Counted from the stretch's first letter, positions 44,654 to 53,519 are shown. The stretch is 62,379 bases of DNA from Acidimicrobiia bacterium (GCA_022820505.1 JAJEFK010000031.1:1-62379); one strand, 5' to 3'. Made by a program: numbers and translations. The notes: generated by a model from the sequence alone, not told the origin.

Positions 44654-44692
44654 GGCGGTCGGCGCATACGCGCGTGAAAAGGGGTACAGATC

Positions 44693-45826
44693 ATGATCGG
44701 CTGGCTCGGCATCGACCATCTGTTCGAACTGACTGCCGGCGAGGCAGTGCTGGGGTTCCTCACACCGCTGTTCGTCTGCGCCTTCGCCTTCGTGGCGCAC
44801 ATGATCCTGCCCGCCCGGCGCGTGACGGGTTACGCCACCAACCGCGAGACCGGCGAGCCCCGCAGCTACCGGCTCAACGGCATCTTGGTGTTCGTGCTTG
44901 CGCACATCGTGTGGGCGTTCGAGCTGTTCGGGCTGCCACGGGACTGGTTCTACCGGTCGACCATGTACGCAATCGCAGGCGGGGTGATCACCGCCGCCGT
45001 CGCGACCGCGTTCGTGGTGTTCAGCCAGCCCGAGGGCGAGCAGAAGAACCCGTTGAAGGCCTTCTATCTCGGCCGCGCGCAGGAGCTGCAGTTCTTCAAC
45101 AATCGCTTCGACCTCAAGATGTACTTCTACATCGTCGGCGGCACGATGCTCTCCCTCAACGCTTGGTCCGCGCTGGCCTGGCACGCCGACTTCGTCGACG
45201 ACGTCAACCCCGGCCTGGTCCTCTACGTCATCATCAACTCGTTCTACGTCTTCGACTACTTCGTGTGGGAGCGAGTGCAGCTCTACACCTACGACCTCAT
45301 CCACGAGAACGTCGGATTCAAGCTCGTCTGGGGCGGGCCGTTCGTGTGGGGCTGGATGTTCGTGCTGCCGCTGTGGGGCTTGGCGAAGCACCCCGATCCA
45401 GGCTTCTCAGGAGGCTGGATGTACTTCTGGCTGCTCGGCAGCGCAGTGCTGTTCGTGGCGGGCTGGGTGATCTCCCGTGGCTCCAACATGCAGAAATACA
45501 CGTTCAAGCGCTGGCCCGAACGCTCCTTCCTCGGCATCAAGCCGGAGGTCATCGTGGCCGGCGACCGCAAGATCCTGTGCAGCGGGTTCTGGGGGAAGGC
45601 CAGGCACTTCGGCTACTTCGGCGAGGCCCTGTACGGGCTGTCCAACGCGCTGGCGTTCGGGCACTTCACCAACCTGTGGGCCTGGAGCTACGTGATCATG
45701 ATCGTGACCTTCTTCGTTCCCCGCCAATTCGAGGACGACAAGGTCTGCGCCGAGAAGTACGGCGCGGAGAAGTGGGCCGAGTACCAGGCCCGGGTTCCGT
45801 ACCGGATCCTTCCCGGCGTCTTCTAG
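44693..45826 (+). CDS. ERG4/ERG24-type sterol reductase-like membrane protein, copy 1
   Basis: 377 aa with about nine membrane helices. Conserved family blocks are LGRAQELQFFNNRFDLKMYF, NMQKYTFKRWPE and the C-terminal CAEKYGAEKWAEYQARVPYR. In eukaryotes these proteins reduce C14, C7 or C24 sterol double bonds with NADPH at the ER membrane. The NADPH-site motif that reads RHPNYMGE in copy 2 is altered here to RHFGYFGE. This may change activity. The two copies share length and order and probably arose by tandem duplication. Confidence 0.83.
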   Translation: MIGWLGIDHLFELTAGEAVLGFLTPLFVCAFAFVAHMILPARRVTGYATNRETGEPRSYRLNGILVFVLAHIVWAFELFGLPRDWFYRSTMYAIAGGVITAAVATAFVVFSQPEGEQKNPLKAFYLGRAQELQFFNNRFDLKMYFYIVGGTMLSLNAWSALAWHADFVDDVNPGLVLYVIINSFYVFDYFVWERVQLYTYDLIHENVGFKLVWGGPFVWGWMFVLPLWGLAKHPDPGFSGGWMYFWLLGSAVLFVAGWVISRGSNMQKYTFKRWPERSFLGIKPEVIVAGDRKILCSGFWGKARHFGYFGEALYGLSNALAFGHFTNLWAWSYVIMIVTFFVPRQFEDDKVCAEKYGAEKWAEYQARVPYRILPGVF

Positions 45827-45865
45827 CGCCGGCTGGCCCCGGCGGCACCGGAGAGGAGGCCACCC

Positions 45866-46999
45866 ATGTTCGAACGGCTCGGCATCGGTCACCTGACAGA
45901 GCTGACGGCGGGCGAGGCAGTGCTGGCGTTCCTCACGCCGCTCTTCGTGATGGCCGCGTTCTTGCTGCTGCAGATGGTCATTCCCGGAAAGCGGGTCCCC
46001 GGCTACGTCATCGACGCCGAGACGGGCCAGCCCCGCAGCTACCGCCTCAACGGCCTCGCCGTGTTCGCGGTGGCTCAGGCGCTGTGGTGGTTCGAGCTCA
46101 CCGGCATGCCACGCGACTGGTTCTACCGCTCATCGCTGTACGCCGTCGCGGGCGGCACGGTGCTGGCTGTCGTCATGACATTGATCGCCGTGTTCAGCCA
46201 GCCCGAAGGAGATGTCAAGAACAAGTTCCTGGCGTGCTGGTTCGGCCGCGCCCAGGAGATGCAGTTCTTCAACGACCGCATCGATCTCAAGATGTACTTC
46301 TACGTCGTCGGCGGCACGATGCTGTCGCTCAACGCCTTCTCCGGCGCGGTCTGGCACTACGACAACGTCGACAACCCGAATCCGGGCGCGTACCTCTTCG
46401 CGGCGTTCTTCACCCTGTACGTCTTCGACTACTTCGTCTTCGAGCGAGTGCAGCTCTACACGTTCGACATCATCTACGAACGCCTCGGCTTCAAGATGTT
46501 CTGGGGTGGCCTGTTCGTCTACGGCTGGATGTTCATCATCCCGATGTGGGGCATGGCAGCCCATCCCGATCCGGGCCACGCAGGGGGCTGGCGAGCGCTC
46601 TGGCTGATCGGCGGCCCGGCGCTGTACGTGTTGGGTTGGTGCATCAGCCGCGGCGCCAACATGCAGAAGTACACGTTCAAGCGATGGCCCGAGCGCAGCT
46701 TTCTGGGCATCAAGCCCGAGATCATCGAAGCCGGCGAGCGCAAGATTCTCTGCAACGGCTTCTGGGGCGCATCCCGCCATCCCAACTACATGGGCGAAGT
46801 GTTCTACGGGTTGGGCCTCGCCGTGGCCTGGGGTCACTTCGGCAACCTGTGGGCGTGGCTCTACCTGATCTATGTCTTCGCGCTGTTCAGCTACCGGCAG
46901 ATGGACGACGACAAGCGCTGCGCGCAGAAGTACGGTCCCGAGAAGTGGGCGGAGTACCGCGAGCGGGTCCCGTACCGCATCGTTCCCGGCATCTACTGA
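45866..46999 (+). CDS. ERG4/ERG24-type sterol reductase-like membrane protein, copy 2
   Basis: 377 aa, preceded by a very strong ribosome binding site (GGAGAGGAGG). It has the full C-terminal signature: LCNGFWGASRHPNYMGEVFY, then CAQKYGPEKWAEYRERVPYR and IVPGIY. This matches sterol reductases of the DHCR7/ERG24 type, and the NADPH-contact Arg, His and Asn are kept. The substrate in a bacterium is unknown: it could be a self-made or environmental sterol or another polycyclic isoprenoid. A 7-bp hairpin follows the stop. Confidence 0.85.
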   Translation: MFERLGIGHLTELTAGEAVLAFLTPLFVMAAFLLLQMVIPGKRVPGYVIDAETGQPRSYRLNGLAVFAVAQALWWFELTGMPRDWFYRSSLYAVAGGTVLAVVMTLIAVFSQPEGDVKNKFLACWFGRAQEMQFFNDRIDLKMYFYVVGGTMLSLNAFSGAVWHYDNVDNPNPGAYLFAAFFTLYVFDYFVFERVQLYTFDIIYERLGFKMFWGGLFVYGWMFIIPMWGMAAHPDPGHAGGWRALWLIGGPALYVLGWCISRGANMQKYTFKRWPERSFLGIKPEIIEAGERKILCNGFWGASRHPNYMGEVFYGLGLAVAWGHFGNLWAWLYLIYVFALFSYRQMDDDKRCAQKYGPEKWAEYRERVPYRIVPGIY

Positions 47000-47001
47000 G
47001 C

Positions 47002-47019
47002 CGGCCAGCGGGCTGGCCG
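47002..47019 (+). terminator. Hairpin after the sterol reductase pair
   Basis: C-GGCCAG-CGGG-CTGGCC-G forms a 7-bp GC-rich stem with a 4-base loop just after the stop codon. There is no T-tract. It also separates the operon from the convergent tRNA-Val. Confidence 0.5.
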
Positions 47020-47031
47020 AGGCGGCGTCAG

Positions 47032-47105
47032 TGGGCGCTGCAGGACTCGAACCTGCGACCCCCTCCTTGTAAGGGAGGTGCTCTCGCCAGCTGAGCTAAG
47101 CGCCC
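47032..47105 (-). tRNA. tRNA-Val (anticodon UAC)
   Basis: Full cloverleaf: acceptor GGGCGCT/AGCGCCC, D arm GCTC...GAGC, anticodon stem CCTCC/GGAGG with loop CTTACAA, T arm GCAGG-TTCGAGT-CCTGC. The discriminator is A; CCA is not encoded. Reads GTA and, by wobble, other valine codons. Confidence 0.95.
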
Positions 47106-47126
47106 TCGGTCGGCGGGTTTCGCAGG

Positions 47127-47918
47127 CTACCGGCGGCCCTGCTGGCCGGAGCCGCCGAGCAGGCTCGCCAGCCCCGTCGTGCTGGCGGCGATGGGCCCCC
47201 GGCGCTCGCTGTGGCTGAGGTGAAAAAGCTCCTTGCCGTCGGCCTCGCCGGTCCATGCGCCTGCCTCGCTGCAGATCAGGATGCCCGCGGCGTAGTCCCA
47301 GACGCCGTGGTTCGAGTTGAGGTCGAGATAGGCGTCGAGTCGGCCGCAGGCGACGGCACAGAGGTCCAGCGCCGCAGAGCCAAGCACCCGCACCTGCCAG
47401 ACCGGCAGCTCGGAGCTGGGCCTTCCCGATACGCCGATCACTGCACGCGCACCATGCTCGCACCCGCTCGGAGTGATCGGACGACCGTCGAGATGCGCTC
47501 CCCCGCCCGCAACGGCGGTGAATTCCTCACCCGACACGAGGTGGCGGACAAGCGCGGCCACAGGCACGACGACCGTGGCACCGGTCCGGGCCGCGTCAGC
47601 GCCAGCGTTGCCGCTGTCCACGACGCAGAGACTGATGCAATAGTGCGGGATGCCGCGTGAGGCATTGGTGGAGCCGTCCACGGGGTCCACGATGACGGTC
47701 TCGCTGCCTGATCCAGCCCGCAGGCCAGATTCCTCGCTGAGCACACCGACACCCGCCGCACCAAGCACGTCGAGTGCTGCCGCGTCGGCCACCTGGTCGA
47801 GCGCGTACTGGTCGGGCCGGTCACCGCCATCGCGCCAGCGGTCAAAACCGGCGAGGGCCCCCTCAACCGCATCGGCAGTGCTCCTCAGCAGGCCGAGCCA
47901 GTCGCTGACGGCTGTCAC
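47127..47918 (-). CDS. Inositol monophosphatase family protein
   Basis: 263 aa from a GTG at 47918, seven bases after TAGTCT. Metal-site motifs LSEESGLR, IVDPVDGSTNASRGIPHY and NHGVWDYAAGILICSEAG are complete. It dephosphorylates inositol phosphate, histidinol phosphate, PAP or a sugar bisphosphate; the sequence does not distinguish these. Located just upstream of tRNA-Val on the same strand. Confidence 0.88.
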   Translation of the reverse strand: MTAVSDWLGLLRSTADAVEGALAGFDRWRDGGDRPDQYALDQVADAAALDVLGAAGVGVLSEESGLRAGSGSETVIVDPVDGSTNASRGIPHYCISLCVVDSGNAGADAARTGATVVVPVAALVRHLVSGEEFTAVAGGGAHLDGRPITPSGCEHGARAVIGVSGRPSSELPVWQVRVLGSAALDLCAVACGRLDAYLDLNSNHGVWDYAAGILICSEAGAWTGEADGKELFHLSHSERRGPIAASTTGLASLLGGSGQQGRR

Positions 47919-48050
47919 CGGCTGGAGACTACCCGTGGCTTGCTGAGCCGCTTCGGTGCCGTCAGCAAGCTCGAGTCAATTCCGTCGAGCTTGGCGTACT
48001 GGCGCTATAGCCTCCGCGCATCACCACAGCGCCTCGTGGGGAGCATCCCG

Positions 48051-48620
48051 ATGGCAGCGATCGACATCTCCGGCTACATGGCAAGCCTGAAGGACCATGC
48101 GCATGCGCACGGCTTTCACATTCACGACGAACGGCAGTTCATCGAGACCTACAGCCTGCGCCAGACCTGGGAGGTCGACCTGCACCCCGCTGAAGCCTGC
48201 GGCGGCCCACTCGACCTCCACCTCACGCTGGAAGCCGATCCGCGCACGATGCTGTCATTCGAGGAGGTGCTGTGGGCGACGCCAGAAGACGAGCTGCCTC
48301 CCGACGAATTCTGGCTGCCCCTGATGTTCACGTGGGCGCTCCCGCCGCTGGATCGCAGCCCCGACATGCTGGTGCTGGCAACCGACCTGGCCGGCCTCGG
48401 CGGCACAGCCCTGCCGGTCGAGGTGTCCGCCATCGATTCGCTCACATCTGTGACCGACGCAGCGAAACGGACGCTGATGATCGTGGCGCGCAAGGAACTG
48501 TCGCTGCAGGCGCTGCTGCAGGGCGAGGACGACATGTGCGAGCCCTTCGACCTGTGCACCAAGATCTGCGACTACCTGCTGCACCACGCCCAGGACTGGT
48601 ACGAAGAAGTCCCCTCGTAG
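48051..48620 (+). CDS. Hypothetical acidic protein
   Basis: 189 aa from an ATG at 48051; a longer in-frame extension upstream is unlikely. I do not recognise a family. It is soluble and acidic. The N-terminus has a His-rich stretch (DHAHAHGFHIHDERQF). The middle reads LHLTLEADPRTMLSFEEVLW and has several Pro-rich turns. A C-terminal helix carries two Cys (MCEPFDLCTKICDYLLHH makes three). It has good actinobacterial codon use and ends 12 bases from the convergent dppD, so it is likely a real gene. Confidence 0.6.
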   Translation: MAAIDISGYMASLKDHAHAHGFHIHDERQFIETYSLRQTWEVDLHPAEACGGPLDLHLTLEADPRTMLSFEEVLWATPEDELPPDEFWLPLMFTWALPPLDRSPDMLVLATDLAGLGGTALPVEVSAIDSLTSVTDAAKRTLMIVARKELSLQALLQGEDDMCEPFDLCTKICDYLLHHAQDWYEEVPS

Positions 48621-48631
48621 CGTCGCTCTCA

Positions 48632-49786
48632 CTAGGTCGGGTTGATCACGACCCCGGCTTCGCTGACCCGGCCCGACGCGATGTTGCGCTCGAACGCCTC
48701 GGCCGCCTCGGGCGTGCCGACCGGGTAGAAGCAGCGGTATAGGTGCACACCCGTGGCGGGATCGGGCTCGCCGTCGTCGCCACTGTCGGTGATGCTCGAT
48801 CGAGCGGGTGCCGCCTTGGGCACCTCGATGAGCGCCGGCTCCTCGGCGAAGCACAGGTCTTGCGCGTACTTGCAGCGGGGAGCGAACTTGCATCCGGGCG
48901 GCAGATCGGTCATCTGGGGCGGCTGACCGCCGATGATCTCCAAGCGCGCATGGCTGTCGTCGGTGACCTTGGGGATCGACCGGAACAGCGCCTCGGTGTA
49001 GGGCATCCTCATGTCGCTGAACAGGGTTGACGTTGGAGCGCGCTCCACGATGCGCCCCGCGTACATCACGATGATCTCGTCGGTGCGGCCCGCCACGATT
49101 CCCAGGTCGTGGGTGATGAGCACGAGCGACATGTTGCGCTCGGCCCGCTGGGCTTCGAGCAGGTCAAGAATCTGGGCTTGCACTGTGACATCCAGCGCCG
49201 TCGTCGGCTCGTCGGCGATGAGCAGGCGTGGGCTGCAGGCCAGAGCGATGGCAATCACGATGCGCTGGCGCATGCCGCCCGAGAGCTGGTGCGGGTACTC
49301 GTCGATGCGCCGGTGCGGCTCGGGAATGCCCACCTCTTCGAGCAGATCAAGCGCAGCGCTGCGTGCGGCACGCGCCGACAGGTCGCGGTGCACCCGCAGA
49401 CCCTCGCCCACCTGCTTGCCGATCTTCATGACCGGGTTCAGCGAGCCCAGCGGATCCTGGAACACCATCGCGAGCTGCGGACCCCACATCTCGAGCAGGT
49501 CGCGGCGGCCGAGCGACATCATGTCGACGCCATCGAAGGAGACCTCGCCCGTCGAGGTCACCTTCGACTTGGGCAACAGCCGCATGATTGACCGCGACAT
49601 CACCGACTTGCCCGAACCCGACTCCCCCACCACCCCCAGCCGGGCGCCCCGGCGCAGCGACCACTCGACCCCGTCGACAGCAACCAGCGGCCCCACAGGG
49701 GTGTGGAACGTGGTGCGCAGATCAGCTACGTCGAGCAGCGGAGCATCGTCCAGTCCTGCCAGATCCGGCGTCGAGGCGTCGCTCAC
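48632..49786 (-). CDS. dppD: Peptide ABC transporter ATP-binding protein (DppD/OppD type)
   Basis: 384 aa from a GTG overlapping the dppF-like stop. Walker A GESGSGKSVM, Q-loop AMVFQDPLGSLNP, signature LSGGMRQRIVIAIAL, Walker B LLIADEPTTALDV, His switch LITHDLGIV. The C-terminal OppD/F domain has CKFAPRCKYAQDLC, the Cys cluster seen with Fe-S in some members. It couples ATP to di- or oligopeptide import with the next five genes. Confidence 0.93.
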   Translation of the reverse strand: MSDASTPDLAGLDDAPLLDVADLRTTFHTPVGPLVAVDGVEWSLRRGARLGVVGESGSGKSVMSRSIMRLLPKSKVTSTGEVSFDGVDMMSLGRRDLLEMWGPQLAMVFQDPLGSLNPVMKIGKQVGEGLRVHRDLSARAARSAALDLLEEVGIPEPHRRIDEYPHQLSGGMRQRIVIAIALACSPRLLIADEPTTALDVTVQAQILDLLEAQRAERNMSLVLITHDLGIVAGRTDEIIVMYAGRIVERAPTSTLFSDMRMPYTEALFRSIPKVTDDSHARLEIIGGQPPQMTDLPPGCKFAPRCKYAQDLCFAEEPALIEVPKAAPARSSITDSGDDGEPDPATGVHLYRCFYPVGTPEAAEAFERNIASGRVSEAGVVINPT

Positions 49787-51495
49787 GAGCCGCCTCCAGA
49801 GGCCGACGCCATCTCGACGCGCACCGGCGCCGTTTCGCCGACGAGCGGAGTGTGACAGGCCACGAAGCGCCCAGGTGCGATCTCTCGCATCTCGGGCTCT
49901 TCGTCGATGCAGCGCTGCGCAGCGTGCGGGCAGCGGGTGCGGAACCGGCAGCCCGACGGAGGATCCATCGGCGAAGGCAGCTCGCCGCCGATGCGCCCCG
50001 ACCCCAGCTCCGCCTCCGGATCAGGCTGCGGAATCGCCGCCAGCAGCAACTCCGTGTACGGATGGGCGGGCTCCTCGAACATCGCATCGGGCTCGCTGAC
50101 CTCACAGAGCTTGCCCAGGTACATGACTGCCACCCGGTCGCTCACGTTCTTGACCACCGCCAGGTCGTGCGCAATGAACACCAGCGTCAGGCCCATGAGG
50201 TTCTTGAGGTCTTCGAGCAGATTGAGAATCTGCGCCTGCACCGAGACGTCCAGCGACGACACCGGCTCGTCGCAGATGATCACCTGCGGCACGCTCACCA
50301 GCGCCCGGGCGATCGAGAGCCGCTGCGCCTGACCGCCGGAGAACTCCCACGGACGGCGGTCCATGGCGTCGTCGGGGTTGATGCCGACGTATTCGAGCAC
50401 CTCACGCACCCGCGGCTCGGCTCGTTCGCGCTCGGCGTCGCGGTTCACCCGGTAACGCCGCAGGACCCACCGGAACAGGAGGGCGTCGACGACCGCCGAG
50501 GCAACCAGCACCGCCAGCTTGATGCCCCCGTCAAGACCAGCGACGTAGAAGACCTGAAGGACCACCATGGCGCTCAGCGTCGTTGCGACGCCGCTGGCAC
50601 CCGCCCGCTCGGGCTTCGCAACCGACAGCACGAGCCATACCGCCAGTACGGCGGTGAGCAGGATCAGCCCGCCGGAGTTCAGCCATTTCGCCCAGCCCCC
50701 GAAACTCGACCAGGTGCGCCACAGCATGAAGGCACTCGCGCCCGTGGTGACGACCACACCCGCGAGCCCGACAGCACTGGACACCTCACCGAACTGGCGC
50801 GACATCAAGCCAAAAGGCAGCATCACTGCGAGCAGCACCCAGGTCAGGCCGAGCAACAGGGCAATTGCGCCGGCCAGCAGCAACAACGCGAGTGTCGGGA
50901 AGCCGATGATCGCTGCGGGCACCTGCGTCCAGCCCAGCCACCCCTCGGCGGCACGCTCCTCGACGGTCTCGGAGAGTATCCACAGCACGAACGCCACCGA
51001 GGCCAGCCGGCCCACGATGCGCAGCGGGGCTGCAGCTCGCCGCAACAGGTTTTGCAGCAGCTCGCCGATGCGTTCCTGCCACACCGCCATGGCGGTCCGC
51101 CTCGACACGTTCTCCAAGGCGATGAACAGCGGCTCGGCCACGATGTCGCGCACGCGGCGCCGGGGGTTCAGTGACGAGATCGGATCTTGGTAGATCATCT
51201 GCAGCCGCGGCCGCACCTCGCGTATGGCGTCCTCGTCGAGTTCGGTCAGCTCTTGGCCGGCGAGTTGCACGGTGCCCGAGGTGGGCCGTGGCAGCTGCAG
51301 GATCGCCCGCCCAGTCGTGCTTTTGCCGCAGCCCGACTCGCCGACCAGCCCGAGGGTCTCGCCCTCGGTCAAGTCGAGCGACACACCCGAGACCGCGTAC
51401 ACCGTCCGTCCGCCGGCCGCGGGGAACTCGACCACCAGATCCCGCGCGCTCAGGAGCGCATCCGGGCGCAGATGGGCGTTTCCGCTGCCTGCCAT
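49783..51495 (-). CDS. dppF: Peptide ABC transporter ATP-binding protein interrupted by a membrane-helix insertion
   Basis: 570 aa, against about 330 for normal OppF. Residues 1-122 are ordinary: Walker A GESGCGKSTT (52-60), Q-loop Gln102 in MIYQDPISSLNP. Then come about 220 extra residues with six or seven hydrophobic helices, for example FPTLALLLLAGAIALLLGLT, VGLAGVVVTTGASAFML and LILLTAVLAVWLVLSV. The ATPase resumes with REVLEYVGINPDD, signature FSGGQAQRLSIARALV (near 385), Walker B IICDEPVSSLDV and His switch IAHDLAVV. The C-terminal Cys cluster CRFRTRCPHAAQRC is intact. All catalytic motifs survive, so the insert looks functional and not an assembly error. Confidence 0.88.
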   Translation of the reverse strand: MAGSGNAHLRPDALLSARDLVVEFPAAGGRTVYAVSGVSLDLTEGETLGLVGESGCGKSTTGRAILQLPRPTSGTVQLAGQELTELDEDAIREVRPRLQMIYQDPISSLNPRRRVRDIVAEPLFIALENVSRRTAMAVWQERIGELLQNLLRRAAAPLRIVGRLASVAFVLWILSETVEERAAEGWLGWTQVPAAIIGFPTLALLLLAGAIALLLGLTWVLLAVMLPFGLMSRQFGEVSSAVGLAGVVVTTGASAFMLWRTWSSFGGWAKWLNSGGLILLTAVLAVWLVLSVAKPERAGASGVATTLSAMVVLQVFYVAGLDGGIKLAVLVASAVVDALLFRWVLRRYRVNRDAERERAEPRVREVLEYVGINPDDAMDRRPWEFSGGQAQRLSIARALVSVPQVIICDEPVSSLDVSVQAQILNLLEDLKNLMGLTLVFIAHDLAVVKNVSDRVAVMYLGKLCEVSEPDAMFEEPAHPYTELLLAAIPQPDPEAELGSGRIGGELPSPMDPPSGCRFRTRCPHAAQRCIDEEPEMREIAPGRFVACHTPLVGETAPVRVEMASASGGGS

Positions 51496-51508
51496 CAGAT
51501 ACCGGCCC

Positions 51509-52339
51509 TCACAAGACCGATTCCCTCGGCTCGAAGTACTGCTGCAGCTTGTCGCCCACGAAGTTGAGCGCCAGCACCGTCACAAACATGACGATTGCGG
51601 GCATCAGGCTGATGTGGGCGGCCACGTCGAGGTTGGTGCGCCCCTTGTTGATCATGTCGCCCCAGGTGGGCGTCGGCGGCGGGACGCTCAGTCCCAGGAA
51701 CGCCACCGAGCCCTCCACGACGATCAGGCCCGCCATGATGATCAGCGAATAGCTGACGAACGAGGGCGCCACATTCGGCAGGATCTCACGGAACAGCACC
51801 CTGCCGTCCCGGGCCCCGAGCGTGCGGGCCGCGAGCACGAAGTCCTGCCCGGCCCAGCTCAAGGTGGCGGCACGCACCACTCGCGCTATCGGCGCGATCG
51901 ACAGCAGCACGAAGGTGAACACCAGGATGAAGATGCGCCGCTTCGCTTCGCCGTCCAGGAACAGCACCAATGCCAGGAACAGGATGAGCGGCGGGATCAC
52001 CAGCGATGCATTCAGCGTGGCCGTGAGCCAGCGATCGACCCGGCTGCTGAAGTACCCCGAGACCATGCCGAGCAGGCCGCCGATCACCAGCGCCAGCACG
52101 GTGCCGACGGTCGAGATCACGAGGCTCACCTGCGCCCCGTAGATGACGCGGCTGAAGACATCCCTTCCGACCCCGTCATTGCCGAACCAGTGAGTCAGGC
52201 TGGGCCCTTGCTTCGACGTGCCCGGGAAGGTCTCGGCAGGGTCCTTGATGGGCAGCACGTCGGCGAACACAGCCGCAAGGGCGAGCACGACGAGGTACGC
52301 CACCGCCACCCAGAAGACGAACCCCAGCCGCTTACGCAC
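51509..52339 (-). CDS. dppC: Peptide ABC transporter permease (DppC/OppC type)
   Basis: 276 aa from a GTG at 52339, overlapping dppB by 8 bases. Six helices. Typical OppC blocks are HWFGNDGVGRDVFSRVIYGA and the coupling motif LAARTLGARDGRVLFREILP. The later block FLGLSVPPPTPTWGDMINKG is a hallmark. It pairs with DppB to form the channel. Confidence 0.93.
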   Translation of the reverse strand: MRKRLGFVFWVAVAYLVVLALAAVFADVLPIKDPAETFPGTSKQGPSLTHWFGNDGVGRDVFSRVIYGAQVSLVISTVGTVLALVIGGLLGMVSGYFSSRVDRWLTATLNASLVIPPLILFLALVLFLDGEAKRRIFILVFTFVLLSIAPIARVVRAATLSWAGQDFVLAARTLGARDGRVLFREILPNVAPSFVSYSLIIMAGLIVVEGSVAFLGLSVPPPTPTWGDMINKGRTNLDVAAHISLMPAIVMFVTVLALNFVGDKLQQYFEPRESVL

Positions 52340-53471
52340 GAGCGCCCACCTCCCGGCCGCGCAACCTCGGGTCCAAGGACAGGTACAGGAAGTCGGACAT
52401 GGTGAGCACCACGATGTAGAGCGTCGAGATCACCAGCACGCCACCCTGCACGGCGATGAAATCGCGTTGGGTCACGCCCAGGAAGATGTACGCCCCCACA
52501 CCTGGAATCGTGAAGATGAACTCGACGATCAGCGCGCCGCCGATGAGCAGGCCGACAGTCAGCCCCACCACGGTCAGCAGCGTGAAGCTCGACGGTCGCA
52601 GCGCGTGCCGCCACAGGATCCGTCGCGTCGGCAGCCCTTTGCTGCGAGCCAGATCGATGAATGGCAGGCGCAGCGTGGCGATCATGTCCGACCGAAGCAA
52701 GCGCATGAACACGGCCGCTTGGCCCATCGCCAAAGCCAGCGACGGCAGCAGCATGTGCTTGAAATGCAGCACGACGTCCTCGCCGAGCGGCACATAGCGC
52801 GCGGCCGGCAGCACGCGGAATCCAATCTCGTTGCCTGCCACGCTGAGCCCGCCGATGGACAAGAAGAGCACGAGCATCACGGCGAGCACGAAGTTCGGCG
52901 TGGCCAGGAATCCCAGCATCACGTTGTTGATCGTGCCGTCGGTCTTGGTTCCCTGCCGGTAGCCGGCCCAGATACCCAGCGGGATGGCGAAGCCGAGGGC
53001 GATCACGACCGAGTAGGCCATGATCTGCAGCGTCGGGGTCATCGAGCGCGAGATGCCGTCGGCGACGTCCTCGCGCAGAACGATCGACGTTCCGAGGTCG
53101 CCCGTCAGCACGCCGCCCAGCCAGTTGCCGTAGCGGTTGAAGAACGGCTCGTCGAGGCCGAGCTCTGTTCGGACGATCGCGATCTGGTCGGCAGTGGCTG
53201 CAGGACCCAGGATGTTGATGGCGGGGTCGCCGGGCAGGCTTGCCATCAGCGCGAACACCACGAACGACACCCCGACCAGCACCGGGATCACACCGGCGAT
53301 GCGACGCAGTGCGTAGCGGCCGTCGGCGATGCCGGCCCCAACGGTGCCGATAACGACGAGCACGCCAAAGGTCCAGCTGAACGGGGGCCGCCAGAACCAC
53401 GCCCACGCGATCGTGGCCAGCAGCGCCACCGCGACGATGCGACCGAGCTGATCGCGAACAGCCTGCTTCAT
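52332..53471 (-). CDS. dppB: Peptide ABC transporter permease (DppB/OppB type)
   Basis: 379 aa. It carries an extra N-terminal helix pair (VALLATIAWAWFWRPPFSWT) before the usual start YALRRIAGVIPVLVGVSFVV. FMRLLRSDMIATLRLPFIDL and ARSKGLPTRRILWRHALRPS form the coupling region, and FTIPGVGAYIFLGVTQRDF is the OppB signature near the end. The N-terminal ~50 residues are unusual for the family. Confidence 0.92.
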   Translation of the reverse strand: MKQAVRDQLGRIVAVALLATIAWAWFWRPPFSWTFGVLVVIGTVGAGIADGRYALRRIAGVIPVLVGVSFVVFALMASLPGDPAINILGPAATADQIAIVRTELGLDEPFFNRYGNWLGGVLTGDLGTSIVLREDVADGISRSMTPTLQIMAYSVVIALGFAIPLGIWAGYRQGTKTDGTINNVMLGFLATPNFVLAVMLVLFLSIGGLSVAGNEIGFRVLPAARYVPLGEDVVLHFKHMLLPSLALAMGQAAVFMRLLRSDMIATLRLPFIDLARSKGLPTRRILWRHALRPSSFTLLTVVGLTVGLLIGGALIVEFIFTIPGVGAYIFLGVTQRDFIAVQGGVLVISTLYIVVLTMSDFLYLSLDPRLRGREVGARA

Positions 53472-53519
53472 GCCCGTCGTGCCCCCCTTCGAGTGCCGTT
53501 CCTACACCAAGTCATCGCC

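Noticed and set aside
44674..47094. 806-codon frame across both sterol reductase genes
   Set aside because: It crosses two start regions and a tRNA, is Arg/His-rich, and the alternative frames encode two clear 377-aa paralogues.
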